Below, piece after piece: positions 32,313-40,865 of a stretch of DNA of 64,000 bases. A program made the position numbers and the translations under genes. Position 1 is the first letter of the stretch. Every line of letters starts with the position of its first letter. The stretch comes from UMGS172 sp045578845 (GTDB taxonomy: Bacteria; Bacillota; Clostridia; Oscillospirales; Acutalibacteraceae): positions 1-64,000 of the forward strand of contig JAZNLA010000045.1 of the NCBI GenBank assembly GCA_045578845.1, written 5' to 3'. The notes under the pieces are model-generated. The model saw only the letters and a list, made by a program, of their open reading frames with translations. It did no database searches and was not told the origin of the DNA.

Positions 32313-33587
32313 ATGAGTTCACCGCTTGCCGACCGTATAAGACCTACTGATTTAAGTGATGTTGTAGGTCAAAAGCATTTGCTTAGTGACGGCAAACCGT
32401 TACGCCGAATAATCGAGTCTGGCACAATACCTAATATGATATTTTACGGTCCGTCGGGTGTCGGCAAAACCACCGTTGCGGGGATAATTGCCCAAAAAAG
32501 CGGTAAAAGGCTTTATAAACTCAATGCCACTACTGCTTCTACTGCCGATATAAGAGATTTGCTAAACGAAACAACTATGCTCGGTAACGAAAACGGTATT
32601 TTATTATATCTCGACGAGATACAGTATTTCAACAAAAAGCAACAGCAAACGCTTTTAGAGTCGATTGAAAACGGCAATATAACCCTAATTGCCTCGACCA
32701 CCGAAAACCCGTATTTTTATGTTTACAATGCTATTTTAAGCCGCAGTACGGTGTTTGAGTTTAAACAACTGACGGCAAATGACGTTAAACCTGCCGTACT
32801 TCGTGCCGCAAAAATTATGGGCGAAGAGCAGGGAATGGATATAGTATTCCAAAGTGACAGCACGGTTGATATTATTTGCCGAGGTTGTGGCGGCGATGTC
32901 AGAAAAGCACTCAATGCCATAGAACTTTGCGTTTTGTCGTCGGATAGGGTTGACGGTAAAATCGTAATCACTGATGAAATTGCCGAACAACTCACCCAAA
33001 AAAGTGCCATGCGGTATGACCGCGAGGGTGACGACCATTACGATATAGTGTCGGCATACCAAAAGTCTATGCGTGGCAGTGACCCGCAAGCGGCGGTACA
33101 CTATTTGGGCAGACTTTTGCAGGCGGGCGATTTACCTTCGGCCTGCCGCAGGCTTATGGTTTGTGCCTGTGAGGATGTGGGACTTGCTTACCCGCAAATT
33201 ATACCCATAGTAAAGTCGGCGGTTGATGTTGCTATGTCGGTCGGTCTGCCTGAGGCAAGGTTACCGCTTGCCGATGCGGTTATTTTGGTAGCACTCAGTC
33301 CCAAATCCAATTCGGCACACGATGCCATAAATGCCGCAATGGCGGATATTGAAAAAGGAATAAGCGGTCCTGTACCCAGAAATTTACAAAACAAACATTT
33401 TGACGGCGAGGACGCCGAGGTTAAAGGACAAAACTATCTTTATGCTCACGATTTTGACCATCATTATGTAGAACAGCAGTATTTACCCGACGCGATTAAA
33501 AATAATATTTATTACAATTTCGGTGATAATAAAACAGAGCAGGCGTTTAAAGATTATTGGGATAAAATCAAAAAAAGTCGGGGATAG
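32313..33587 (+). CDS. rarA: Replication-associated recombination protein RarA (AAA ATPase)
   Basis: 424 residues, ATG behind AAGGAGGCGG. The opening LADRIRPTDLSDVVGQ is the family signature. Walker A is YGPSGVGKTT (about 46-54), Walker B LYLDEIQYF, the sensor ASTTENPYF, and an arginine finger region SRSTVFEF follows. The C-terminal clamp-loader-like part includes KSMRGSDPQAAVHYLGRLL and ends with a MgsA/RarA tetramerisation domain. RarA acts at stalled replication forks. A short PH-like membrane gene starts 1 base after the stop, so it may be co-transcribed. Confidence 0.96.
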   Translation: MSSPLADRIRPTDLSDVVGQKHLLSDGKPLRRIIESGTIPNMIFYGPSGVGKTTVAGIIAQKSGKRLYKLNATTASTADIRDLLNETTMLGNENGILLYLDEIQYFNKKQQQTLLESIENGNITLIASTTENPYFYVYNAILSRSTVFEFKQLTANDVKPAVLRAAKIMGEEQGMDIVFQSDSTVDIICRGCGGDVRKALNAIELCVLSSDRVDGKIVITDEIAEQLTQKSAMRYDREGDDHYDIVSAYQKSMRGSDPQAAVHYLGRLLQAGDLPSACRRLMVCACEDVGLAYPQIIPIVKSAVDVAMSVGLPEARLPLADAVILVALSPKSNSAHDAINAAMADIEKGISGPVPRNLQNKHFDGEDAEVKGQNYLYAHDFDHHYVEQQYLPDAIKNNIYYNFGDNKTEQAFKDYWDKIKKSRG

Positions 33588-33588
33588 T

Positions 33589-34008
33589 GTGACATTTAAA
33601 GTATCTGAAAATGCAATAGTAATGCGTATTTTTGCGACGGCTCTTTTAGTTGCCGTCGCTTTTTGTATTTCGGTTTTTTTATTACCGGATTTTACAGTTG
33701 TTTTAGCCGTTGTTTCGATTGTGGTTTTATTGTGTTCGGTAATATTTGTTGTAATTTACAGTAAAACCGAAAAAATAACGGTGAATAAAGAATATATATT
33801 TTTTAAAAAAGGCGTGGTTTTCACTTTAGAATATTATTATCCAAATAAAATACTTATCTATCCGTTAGTGATAAAACCGCCTGCCCATGCTTGTTTCGGG
33901 CTTTATATTGTGATACTTAAAGGTGTGGGCAGTACGCTTTTACTACCGCCGCTTGAAAAGGAAGCTGTTGAGAAATTACTAAAGTCGGTGGCAAGCAGTG
34001 AAGAATAA
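33589..34008 (+). CDS. Small membrane protein with PH-like domain (YdbS-like)
   Basis: 139 residues from a GTG at 33589, just after the rarA stop, with GGGGA upstream; the open frame reaches back into rarA (33523) but that part is a shadow. Two transmembrane helices (about 12-58) are followed by a small beta-rich domain (about 60-135) with EKITVNKEYIFFKKGVVF. This looks like bacterial PH-2 (DUF304) domains as in YdbS. The next gene overlaps by 11 bases and encodes a larger membrane protein with several such segments, as in the ydbS-ydbT pair. The function of this pair is poorly known. Confidence 0.65.
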   Translation: MTFKVSENAIVMRIFATALLVAVAFCISVFLLPDFTVVLAVVSIVVLLCSVIFVVIYSKTEKITVNKEYIFFKKGVVFTLEYYYPNKILIYPLVIKPPAHACFGLYIVILKGVGSTLLLPPLEKEAVEKLLKSVASSEE

Positions 34009-35350
34009 AATTAAACCTCACCCTTCATATCTTTTAAATCTCATGTATCCGTATTTAACACTGCTTGTTATACCCGTAACGCGTAATATGTTTATTCGGT
34101 TTGCCGATAAAACAAATACAAATTACCATTTGCATGAAATGGTAATTCTGTTGCTCGCGGTGATTGTTGCGGCGGCAAAGTATAAAAAAATAAGTATATC
34201 GGTCGGTAAAAATATAACGGTTAAAAAAGGACTTTTTTGTAAAACGGAATTAAGTATCTGCCGTAATAAAGGCGTTGTGGCTGTAATCGAAGTTAATCCG
34301 ATTTTAAGGGTTTTAAAGGTTGCAAGATTTAAGGTGTATACCGAGTCGAGTGGCAGGAAACCTGATATTGACTTTCCCGTAACGGTTAAGACGGCCGAAA
34401 AACTCAAGGTGTATTTTGGCGGCAGATTATTTATAACTAAAAAAAGAAAAGGTGCTGCTACTATGGCACTATGTAACTCTTCGGCAATTAGCGGTATTTT
34501 GATAATTCTGCCCGTATACCGGGTAATATACGATATTTTTATAAATAAAACAGGCAAAATACTGCCGATATTCGGGACATTCGGCAGGTCGGTTGTGTGG
34601 ATAGCACTGTTGGGTTATGCAGTATCATTTGCAGTGCTGACGTTCAGAAATTTAAATTTCAAGTTCAGTACAACTAAAGAAGGTTTTTTTATTGAGTCGG
34701 GAATTTTTCCGCACCGAACGGTTTTTGTAAATAACAAAACGGTTACATCGAAAAGTATAATTGCGACACCGCTTATGATGATTTTCAAAAGATGCACAGT
34801 TGGGTTTTCAGCCTGCGGATACGGACTTTCAAGCGGTGAAACAGCGGTTTTGGTGCCTGCTGCAAGGTTACACGAAACCGATAAATATAGGCAAAGATGC
34901 AGTAATACTGTGATTAAACCTCAACTGCGGGCAATCGGCAAATGCTTTTTGGCACCGTCTTTATATCTTGCTTTAACCTTGTTTTGTGTTACTGTGCTGT
35001 GGCGGTTTTATCCGTTTTTACACTCGGCGTTTATAATAATAACGGTTATATCCGCTGTCTTTACCGTCTTCTCGGTTGCTTCAAGAATACACATTTTGCT
35101 TTTCGGTAAAATAACGGTTGGCAGTAAAATAAATATCAAACATCGAAAACGTTTCGGTACTAAAGAACTGATTTTTGGCAGCGGTGATATATACCTTATA
35201 AAAATAAAGAGAACACCGTTTGACAGAATGTTTAATCTCTGCAGTGTTAAATATTATCTTTTTAATAAATCGAAAGATAAAGCAACATTAAACGGAATTT
35301 CTTATAAGGTCTTAAAAGCGATAGAACTACTGCATAAATATACCGTTTAA
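33998..35350 (+). CDS. Multi-segment PH-domain membrane protein (YdbT-like)
   Basis: 450 residues, GTG start at 33998 overlapping the previous gene by 11 bases. Three rounds of a transmembrane pair followed by a beta-rich soluble part can be seen: KKISISVGKNITVKKGLF (about 63-80), FRNLNFKFSTTKEGFFIESG (about 215-234), and FGKITVGSKINIKHR (about 370-385). This repeats the bPH_2/DUF304 plan of YdbT-type proteins. The repeats have diverged strongly, so the match is by architecture more than by sequence. The codon content is AT-rich and no terminator hairpin follows. Function unknown, probably a membrane-surface scaffold with the small upstream partner. Confidence 0.65.
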   Translation: MKNKIKPHPSYLLNLMYPYLTLLVIPVTRNMFIRFADKTNTNYHLHEMVILLLAVIVAAAKYKKISISVGKNITVKKGLFCKTELSICRNKGVVAVIEVNPILRVLKVARFKVYTESSGRKPDIDFPVTVKTAEKLKVYFGGRLFITKKRKGAATMALCNSSAISGILIILPVYRVIYDIFINKTGKILPIFGTFGRSVVWIALLGYAVSFAVLTFRNLNFKFSTTKEGFFIESGIFPHRTVFVNNKTVTSKSIIATPLMMIFKRCTVGFSACGYGLSSGETAVLVPAARLHETDKYRQRCSNTVIKPQLRAIGKCFLAPSLYLALTLFCVTVLWRFYPFLHSAFIIITVISAVFTVFSVASRIHILLFGKITVGSKINIKHRKRFGTKELIFGSGDIYLIKIKRTPFDRMFNLCSVKYYLFNKSKDKATLNGISYKVLKAIELLHKYTV

Positions 35351-35384
35351 AATTTATATAATATTACAAAATACGACAATTTGC

Positions 35385-35413
35385 TTGATTTTATAATGCT
35401 TTTACTGTATAAT
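35385..35413 (+). promoter_or_regulatory. Promoter of the NhaC-type antiporter
   Basis: TTGATT at 35385-35390, a 17-bp spacer, TATAAT at 35408-35413. The TTG start codon lies 40 bases downstream. Confidence 0.78.
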
Positions 35414-35452
35414 TTTTTTAGATTTTTATAAAAAAGAAATGAGGGGAAAGCA

Positions 35453-37246
35453 TTGACTAAAAAGAAAATTTTAACCTTAGTTATAACCGTAGTAATACTG
35501 TTGGTTTCGGTTTCGGTGCTTGCCGTTTTCCTTAAAACGACAAGTTCGGTAGACTGTCCTGACTGTATTGACGGTAAAAACTACTCGTTCACCTGTAACT
35601 CTTGCGAGGGTGATGAAACATGTACCGTTTGCGGCGGCATAGGCGGTTACGGTGACCCTATCACCTGTGCTACCTGTAACGGTTTAAAAGAGGTAGCGGC
35701 TGAAAGTAACTATTACGCAACATTCATGTCGCTTGTTCCACCTATTATCGCCATTGTATTGGCACTTGTCACCAAAGAGGTTTACAGTTCTCTCTTTATC
35801 GGTATTATTACCGGTGCACTGCTTTATGCCAACTTTAATGTAGTAACGGCCGCCGATGCACTTGTAAACGAGGGACTTATTGCCTCGGTTGCGGGAACTG
35901 CCGGTATATTTATATTCCTTGTAATTTTAGGTGTTATGGTTGCTCTTATCAATAAATCGGGCGGCTCTGCGGCATTCGGCCGTTGGGCTAAGACACATAT
36001 TAAGAGCAAAATAGGTGCATCTATTTGCACATTCGTTTTAGGTGTACTTATTTTTATCGACGATTACTTCAATTGCTTAACGGTTGGCTCGGTTATGCGT
36101 CCTGTTACCGACAATCATAAGATTTCGCGTGCAAAACTCGCTTATTTAATTGATGCCACTGCGGCACCTGTATGTATGATTGCTCCTATTTCTTCATGGG
36201 CGGCGGCGGTGTCTGAATATACCGCAGGCGTTACCAATGCGGCAGGAGAGGAAATTTCAAGCCTTGCACTTTTCTGCAAAGCCATTCCGTATAATTTTTA
36301 TTCATTGTTGACCTTTGTGTTCATAATTGCAATCACACTTATGAAGTTCGACTACGGTCCCATGAAGATTCATGAACTTAACGCCGAAAAGGGCGACCTC
36401 TTCACATTCGGCTCAGAAATCATTTCTGAAGACGAAAAGGAACTTGAGGGCAGCAACAAGGGTAAGGTAATTGACCTTGTTCTTCCTATTTTGGTGCTTA
36501 TCGCTGTATCGGTTGTAGGCCTTATTTATGTCGGCGGTTTCTTTAGCGGCGATAATAAGGGCAACTTTATTGGTGCATTTGGTGATACCGATGCAACGGT
36601 TGCTCTTCCGCTTTCAGGAATAGTTGTTTTACTTGCTACGTTTATTTATATGGTTGCAAGACGCGTTGTTACCTTTAAAGAGGCTATGTCTTGTATACCT
36701 AAAGGATTTATCGCTATGGTACCCGCCATTTTAATTCTCACCATGGCAACAGCACTTAAAAACATGACCGGTCTTTTAGGCTCGGATACATTTGTAGAAA
36801 ATGCCCTTGCAAATGCCGGTGCGTTACATAATTTCTTGCCCGCAATTATATTCCTTGTTGCCTGCGGTATTTCGTTTGCCACCGGTACATCGTGGGGAAC
36901 ATTTGGTATCTTAATACCCATTGTTCTCGGTGTATTCCCTGCGGGAAGCGAACTTATGGTTATCGGTATGTCGGCATGCCTTGCAGGTTCGGTTTGCGGC
37001 GACCACTGTTCGCCTATATCCGACACAACTATCATGTCGTCGGCAGGTGCTCAGTGTGAGCACGTAAACCATGTTTCAACCCAGTTGCCTTATGCTATAA
37101 CGGTTGCCGCCGTTTCATTTGTGGCATACGTAATTACCGGTTTTGTTCAAAACTGGCTCATAACCTTACCTATTGCCATTGTTATGATGATAGGCACATT
37201 GGTTGTTATTAGACTAACCGCCGGCAAGGTTAAGGTCGATTTGTAA
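35453..37246 (+). CDS. NhaC-family Na+/H+ antiporter with N-terminal four-CxxC domain
   Basis: 597 residues, TTG start behind GAGGGGAAA. After a first hydrophobic helix (about 6-28) comes a cysteine-rich segment (about 34-78) with four CxxC pairs (CPDC, CNSC, CTVC, CATC) and glycine spacing like a DnaJ-type zinc finger. The rest (about 85-597) is an NhaC-like antiporter with 10 or more membrane segments. Key pieces are VLIFIDDYFNCLTVGSVMRP (about 200), TGTSWGTFGILIPI, and GDHCSPISDTT. It would exchange sodium for protons, or organic acids in relatives. If helix 1 enters normally, the CxxC domain faces outside; the topology is not certain. The metal-site role is unknown. Confidence 0.88.
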   Translation: MTKKKILTLVITVVILLVSVSVLAVFLKTTSSVDCPDCIDGKNYSFTCNSCEGDETCTVCGGIGGYGDPITCATCNGLKEVAAESNYYATFMSLVPPIIAIVLALVTKEVYSSLFIGIITGALLYANFNVVTAADALVNEGLIASVAGTAGIFIFLVILGVMVALINKSGGSAAFGRWAKTHIKSKIGASICTFVLGVLIFIDDYFNCLTVGSVMRPVTDNHKISRAKLAYLIDATAAPVCMIAPISSWAAAVSEYTAGVTNAAGEEISSLALFCKAIPYNFYSLLTFVFIIAITLMKFDYGPMKIHELNAEKGDLFTFGSEIISEDEKELEGSNKGKVIDLVLPILVLIAVSVVGLIYVGGFFSGDNKGNFIGAFGDTDATVALPLSGIVVLLATFIYMVARRVVTFKEAMSCIPKGFIAMVPAILILTMATALKNMTGLLGSDTFVENALANAGALHNFLPAIIFLVACGISFATGTSWGTFGILIPIVLGVFPAGSELMVIGMSACLAGSVCGDHCSPISDTTIMSSAGAQCEHVNHVSTQLPYAITVAAVSFVAYVITGFVQNWLITLPIAIVMMIGTLVVIRLTAGKVKVDL

Positions 37247-37264
37247 GTTATAAATTATAGTTTT

Positions 37265-37293
37265 CCCGCCGAGTTTTTACTCGGCGGGTTTTT
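37265..37293 (+). terminator. Terminator after the NhaC-type gene
   Basis: A 10-bp stem (37265-37274 with 37279-37288) with loop TTTT, followed by TTTTT. Confidence 0.93.
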
Positions 37294-37297
37294 ATAC

Positions 37298-37333
37298 TAA
37301 AAAAGCGACCTGTGAATTTCACAGGTCGCTTTT
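37298..37333 (-). terminator. Terminator of the rpsB-tsf operon
   Basis: A 15-bp stem pairs 37301-37315 with 37319-37333. On the minus strand it is followed by TTTTTTAG. It begins 14 bases beyond the tsf stop and lies back to back with the terminator of the convergent gene. Confidence 0.92.
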
Positions 37334-37346
37334 GGTTTGATTATAA

Positions 37347-38258
37347 TTATTTAATCATGCCGGCAACTTCGGAAGCAAAGTCGTCAACTCTTTTTTCAAT
37401 GCCTTCGCCCTTTTCAAAACGGACAAATTCAACGGTCTTAATGTTGCCGCCGAGTTCTTTTGCAACGCCGTCAATGTACTTGCCGACTGCCATGTCGTCC
37501 ATGATAAAGGTCTGTTCGATAAGGCAGTTTTCTTTAAAGTATTTACCCATTTTGCCGTCAACTATCTTGCCGAGAACCTGCTCGGGTTTGCCGGCCATTT
37601 TGGGGTCTTCTTTCATTTGAGCAACCATGATAGCCTTTTCTTTCTCAATAACTTCAGCAGGGACCGAAGCCTCGTCGAGGAAAGAGGGGTTCATAGCGGC
37701 AATCTGCATGGCAACATTTTTGCCCATTACTGCAAAACCGTCTTTGTCTGCAACGTCGGTATCAAATTTAACCAATACACCGATTTTTCCGCCCATGTGA
37801 ACATAAGATGCAACAGCACCTTCAAAACGGACAAAACGGCGAATTTGCATATTCTCGCGGAATTTAAGGAATACATCTTGCTTTAATTCGTCAACAGTCT
37901 TGCCGGTTTCTTCATCTTTAGTAGCAAGAAGAGAGTCAACATCAGCAGGGTTGGTTTTTGCGATGACTTCGGCAACCTTAGCGGCGAAGCCTTTAAACTC
38001 GTCGTTAGATGCAACGAAGTCGGTTTCAGAGTTGATTTCAACTACTGCACTTGCACCGTTTACAGTGGCTACGGCAACGGTGCCTTCAGCGGCAACACGA
38101 GAAGCCTTTTTAGCCTGCGATGCAAGACCTTTTTCACGAAGATAATCGACTGCGGCGTCCATATTGCCGTCGCACTCGCAAAGTGCCTTTTTACAATCCA
38201 TCATGCCGCATCCGGTTTTTTCACGGAGTGCCTGAACGTCTTTAGCGGTGAATGCCAT
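37347..38258 (-). CDS. tsf: Elongation factor Ts
   Basis: 303 residues. It exchanges GDP for GTP on EF-Tu. The N-terminal UBA-like domain starts MAFTAKDVQALREKTGCGMM (1-20), followed by DCKKALCECDGNMDAAVDYL. The core contains VEINSETDFVASNDEF. The two subdomains after residue 55 are full-length. The ATG follows GGAGG by 8 bases. It is transcribed with rpsB from the promoter at 39219-39247, with a hairpin in the 78-bp gap that could adjust its level. Confidence 0.97.
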   Translation of the reverse strand: MAFTAKDVQALREKTGCGMMDCKKALCECDGNMDAAVDYLREKGLASQAKKASRVAAEGTVAVATVNGASAVVEINSETDFVASNDEFKGFAAKVAEVIAKTNPADVDSLLATKDEETGKTVDELKQDVFLKFRENMQIRRFVRFEGAVASYVHMGGKIGVLVKFDTDVADKDGFAVMGKNVAMQIAAMNPSFLDEASVPAEVIEKEKAIMVAQMKEDPKMAGKPEQVLGKIVDGKMGKYFKENCLIEQTFIMDDMAVGKYIDGVAKELGGNIKTVEFVRFEKGEGIEKRVDDFASEVAGMIK

Positions 38259-38285
38259 TTTTTATTCCTCCAATATATATCTTTT

Positions 38286-38320
38286 AAAAATGCCGGTAAA
38301 GAAGTATACTCTCACCGGCA
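38286..38320 (-). terminator. Hairpin between rpsB and tsf (attenuator-like)
   Basis: On the minus strand TGCCGGT (38320-38314) pairs with ACCGGCA (38297-38291) around a 16-nt loop that itself contains AGTATACT. TTTTTAAAA follows. It looks like a leaky terminator that would make tsf transcription lower than rpsB, but could also be an RNA processing site. Confidence 0.55.
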
Positions 38321-38336
38321 AAAAATCAAATTAAAA

Positions 38337-39083
38337 TTACTCGGCTACTTCTTCTACAGTTTCTTCTGCAGCCTCTTCTTCTGCTACGGGAGCAGCGGCT
38401 TCACCCTGTCTTGCTTCAATAACAGCAGCAGCAATGGTAGAAGCGATAAGTTTTACTGCACGGATAGCATCATCGTTACCGGGGATAACTGCGTCGATTT
38501 CATCGGGGTCGCAGTTGGTGTCAACGATAGCGATAATGGGAATACCGAGTTTCTTTGCTTCTTGAACGGCAATTCTTTCCTTGCGGGGGTCAACGATGAA
38601 CAAAGCACCGGGGATTTTGTCCATATCTTTGATACCGCCGAGGAACTTTTCAAGTTTCTCGATTTCGAGTTCAAGACCGATAACCTCTTTCTTGGGGAGA
38701 AGGTCAAAGGTGCCGTCCTCTTTCATTTTGTTTAACTGCTCAAGTCTTGCAATTCTGGTGCGAATTGTGCGGAAGTTTGTAAGCATACCGCCGAGCCAAC
38801 GTGCGTTGACATAGGGCATAGAGCAGTTTTCAGCCTCTTCTTTAATAGAATCCTGAGCCTGCTTTTTGGTGCCTACAAAGAGAATGTCCTTGCCTTCTGC
38901 TGCGATGTCGCGGGCAAAAAGGTAAGCCTCGTTGAGTTTCTTAACGGTTTTCTGCAGGTCGATAATGTAGATACCGTTACGTTCCGTGAAAATGTACTCA
39001 GCCATTTTCGGGTTCCAGCGGCGAGTCTGATGTCCGAAATGAACACCGGCCTCAAGCAACTGTTTCATAGATACTACTGCCAT
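38337..39083 (-). CDS. rpsB: 30S ribosomal protein S2
   Basis: 248 residues. Typical S2 from start to near the end: VSMKQLLEAGVHFGHQTRRW, then NGIYIIDLQKT, NARWLGGMLTNFRTI, and DPRKERIAVQEAKKLGIP. The C-terminus is a low-complexity acidic Glu/Ala tail (about 228-248), common in Clostridia. AGGAGG precedes the ATG. A structured leader of about 120 nt lies upstream. Confidence 0.98.
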   Translation of the reverse strand: MAVVSMKQLLEAGVHFGHQTRRWNPKMAEYIFTERNGIYIIDLQKTVKKLNEAYLFARDIAAEGKDILFVGTKKQAQDSIKEEAENCSMPYVNARWLGGMLTNFRTIRTRIARLEQLNKMKEDGTFDLLPKKEVIGLELEIEKLEKFLGGIKDMDKIPGALFIVDPRKERIAVQEAKKLGIPIIAIVDTNCDPDEIDAVIPGNDDAIRAVKLIASTIAAAVIEARQGEAAAPVAEEEAAEETVEEVAE

Positions 39084-39110
39084 TTGTTTTTCCTCCTATC
39101 GGTTATACCG

Positions 39111-39211
39111 CCGCATCCGTTTTTTAGGACGGCTTTCCGTAAATACGGCACCGTTTCGTCATAATGCGGATACGTGTGAATTTTTTAACTTAGAGTATGG
39201 CATACTCTAAG
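39111..39211 (-). promoter_or_regulatory. Structured 5' leader of rpsB
   Basis: Two structured regions lie between the promoter and rpsB. Directly at the expected start of transcription is a perfect inverted repeat (39189-39211: 11-base arms, CTTAGAGTATG and its complement). Downstream, an outer stem pairs CCGCAT (39111-39116) with ATGCGG (39164-39169). It encloses ACGG-CCGT (39129-39132 with 39151-39154) and the hairpin CCGTA-AA-TACGG (39137-39148). This resembles ribosomal-protein leader RNAs that bind their own product. I cannot match it to a described S2 leader class. Confidence 0.5.
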
Positions 39212-39218
39212 CCGATAC

Positions 39219-39247
39219 ATTATATCATAGCATTTATAATTTTGCAA
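39219..39247 (-). promoter_or_regulatory. Promoter of rpsB-tsf
   Basis: On the minus strand TTGCAA (39247-39242), a 17-bp spacer and a perfect TATAAT (39224-39219). Transcription would begin near 39211, right at the inverted repeat of the leader. Confidence 0.88.
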
Positions 39248-39273
39248 GATATTTTTTTAAATTTTTGTAAATT

Positions 39274-40272
39274 TTAACTTTTATGTTTTATTAACAGTTG
39301 TTCTGCCTTGCCGCGGACATTATTTTTCAGTTCTTCGGGGGATAAAACCTTGATTTCTCCGCCAAACTGCATAATCCAGCCGACAAGACCGTCGCTGATA
39401 AGGGCATCGGTAGTAAAACGGAATACGCCGTGTTCTTTATCACGCCGTATAAAAATTTCACCGCCAAAACGGTCGAGTACTTGGGACAGAAGTTTCATAT
39501 CACATTCAAGGTCAATTCTGCATTTTTCTCCGCCGAACATATTGAATGTTTTGCGGGCATAATCGGCGGTGTCAAAACGTTGTTTATAATCGCTGACCTC
39601 GGAAAAGTGGCGAGAACGGTCTTTTGACAGTTTTACACATTCAATTCGGTCAACCCTTAAATGCATTAAATTGTCGTATTTTGCGTTGTTGCAGATAAGA
39701 TAGTAGTGGTCGGAGTCCCAAAGCAATGCGTATGGGCTTACTACCATTTCCTTTTTGGAACTTTCAACCCCGCTGTCGCTTAAAATACTGCGTGCATATA
39801 CTATCTTAACTTTTTTTTGGGAATTTATCGCTCGGCTTAAATCTTCAATGATGCAATAAACATCTTCATTTTTGCACTTATTACGGTTGTCAATACAAAC
39901 CCTGCCTTTGATTTCGGCGGCTTGAGGATTGCTGACAAGTCCCTCTAATTTTTCAACAAGTTCCCTCGATTTGCCCGACGGGATAAACTCTGCCGACTGA
40001 ACGGCGTCGATAAGCAAACTTATTTCGGGTAGTTTAAAACGGCGGTTTTTAAGGTAGTATCCGCTGTCATTTCCGCCTTTGCGAACAATGTCATAACCTA
40101 TGTCGCGTAGTGCCTCTATATCGGTGTAAATTGCCTTGCGTTCGGCGGTTATGCCTTCTTTGTACAAAAGTTTAATAATTTCGGCCGCCGATAATGGGTG
40201 GTTTTCGTCACTTAAAGTTTCCAAAAACCGTAGGACAAAGATTATTCGGGATTTTTTAAATCGGTCGAGCAT
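39274..40272 (-). CDS. WYL-domain transcriptional regulator
   Basis: 332 residues. An N-terminal winged helix (about 1-75; FKKSRIIFVLRFLETLSDEN, ITAERKAIYTDIEAL) is followed by a WYL domain (about 145-230; KKVKIVYARS, VVSPYALLWDSDHYYLI with a WD-YYL variant) and a C-terminal WCX-type extension (about 240-332). WYL proteins sense nucleic acids or nucleotides and control DNA damage or defence genes. The target is not evident. It is the last gene of the long minus-strand run, overlapping the Toprim gene by 1 base. GGAAAA precedes the ATG. No clear terminator hairpin follows; the rpsB promoter begins about 27 bp beyond its stop. Confidence 0.9.
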   Translation of the reverse strand: MLDRFKKSRIIFVLRFLETLSDENHPLSAAEIIKLLYKEGITAERKAIYTDIEALRDIGYDIVRKGGNDSGYYLKNRRFKLPEISLLIDAVQSAEFIPSGKSRELVEKLEGLVSNPQAAEIKGRVCIDNRNKCKNEDVYCIIEDLSRAINSQKKVKIVYARSILSDSGVESSKKEMVVSPYALLWDSDHYYLICNNAKYDNLMHLRVDRIECVKLSKDRSRHFSEVSDYKQRFDTADYARKTFNMFGGEKCRIDLECDMKLLSQVLDRFGGEIFIRRDKEHGVFRFTTDALISDGLVGWIMQFGGEIKVLSPEELKNNVRGKAEQLLIKHKS

Positions 40273-40865
40273 TATTTTTCCTGCCTTTCGTTTAGAAGTG
40301 CAAAAAATTCGTCGCGGGTGTAAAGTGAGTTAAGTGCGGTCAAAAGTTGCGAGGTTGACATACCTATGGGCAGGTTTAAGTGTCTTTGTAGGGTTTCCCT
40401 TTTTTGCTTGCTGTCATCTTTGCCCGAAAGACCCAAAAAATAAAGGTCAGAAGGGGTGATTTTTTCATTTACTTCTTTAATTTTTTTATCGGTGTCAATA
40501 CCTGCACGGCGAAGTGCCTCGGTCAGCACTTCTTCGCTTAGCCCTTCAACCCCTAAATAGCCTTGGGCAGAATGGCTTGTTTTTCGTTTTTCTTTACCGT
40601 CTATTTGGGGAACAAAAACATTTATTATTTTGTCATTCGGTATAAATGATGTCAAATGACCTCTAATCATAAAACCCGCACTGTCGCTGTCGGTCATTAT
40701 AATGACACCTTTTTTCTCGGCAATACGGCGGATAAGTGCCTTTTTTTCGGTGTTCTTAAAAATTCTGAAACCATCGGTCACTATTATTTCGGCATCTAAA
40801 AAGTTGGACAGTTTGATTTTGTCGTATTTACCTTCGACTATTACGGCACTTTCCAAATGTATCAT
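40272..40865 (-). CDS. Toprim-domain protein related to ribonuclease M5
   Basis: 197 residues. The Toprim core is clear: ESAVIVEGKYDKIKLSNFLD (catalytic Glu near residue 11) and GVIIMTDSDSAGFMIRGHL (DxD near 59-61). The C-terminal half (about 100-197) matches the DUF4093-type extension of RNase M5, with SAQGYLGVEGLSEEVLTEAL. RNase M5 matures 5S rRNA. The N-terminal motif VEGKYDK and the length agree with the M5 family of Clostridia, though a different processing role is possible. It overlaps holA by 4 bases and the WYL gene by 1 base. Confidence 0.8.
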   Translation of the reverse strand: MIHLESAVIVEGKYDKIKLSNFLDAEIIVTDGFRIFKNTEKKALIRRIAEKKGVIIMTDSDSAGFMIRGHLTSFIPNDKIINVFVPQIDGKEKRKTSHSAQGYLGVEGLSEEVLTEALRRAGIDTDKKIKEVNEKITPSDLYFLGLSGKDDSKQKRETLQRHLNLPIGMSTSQLLTALNSLYTRDEFFALLNERQEK

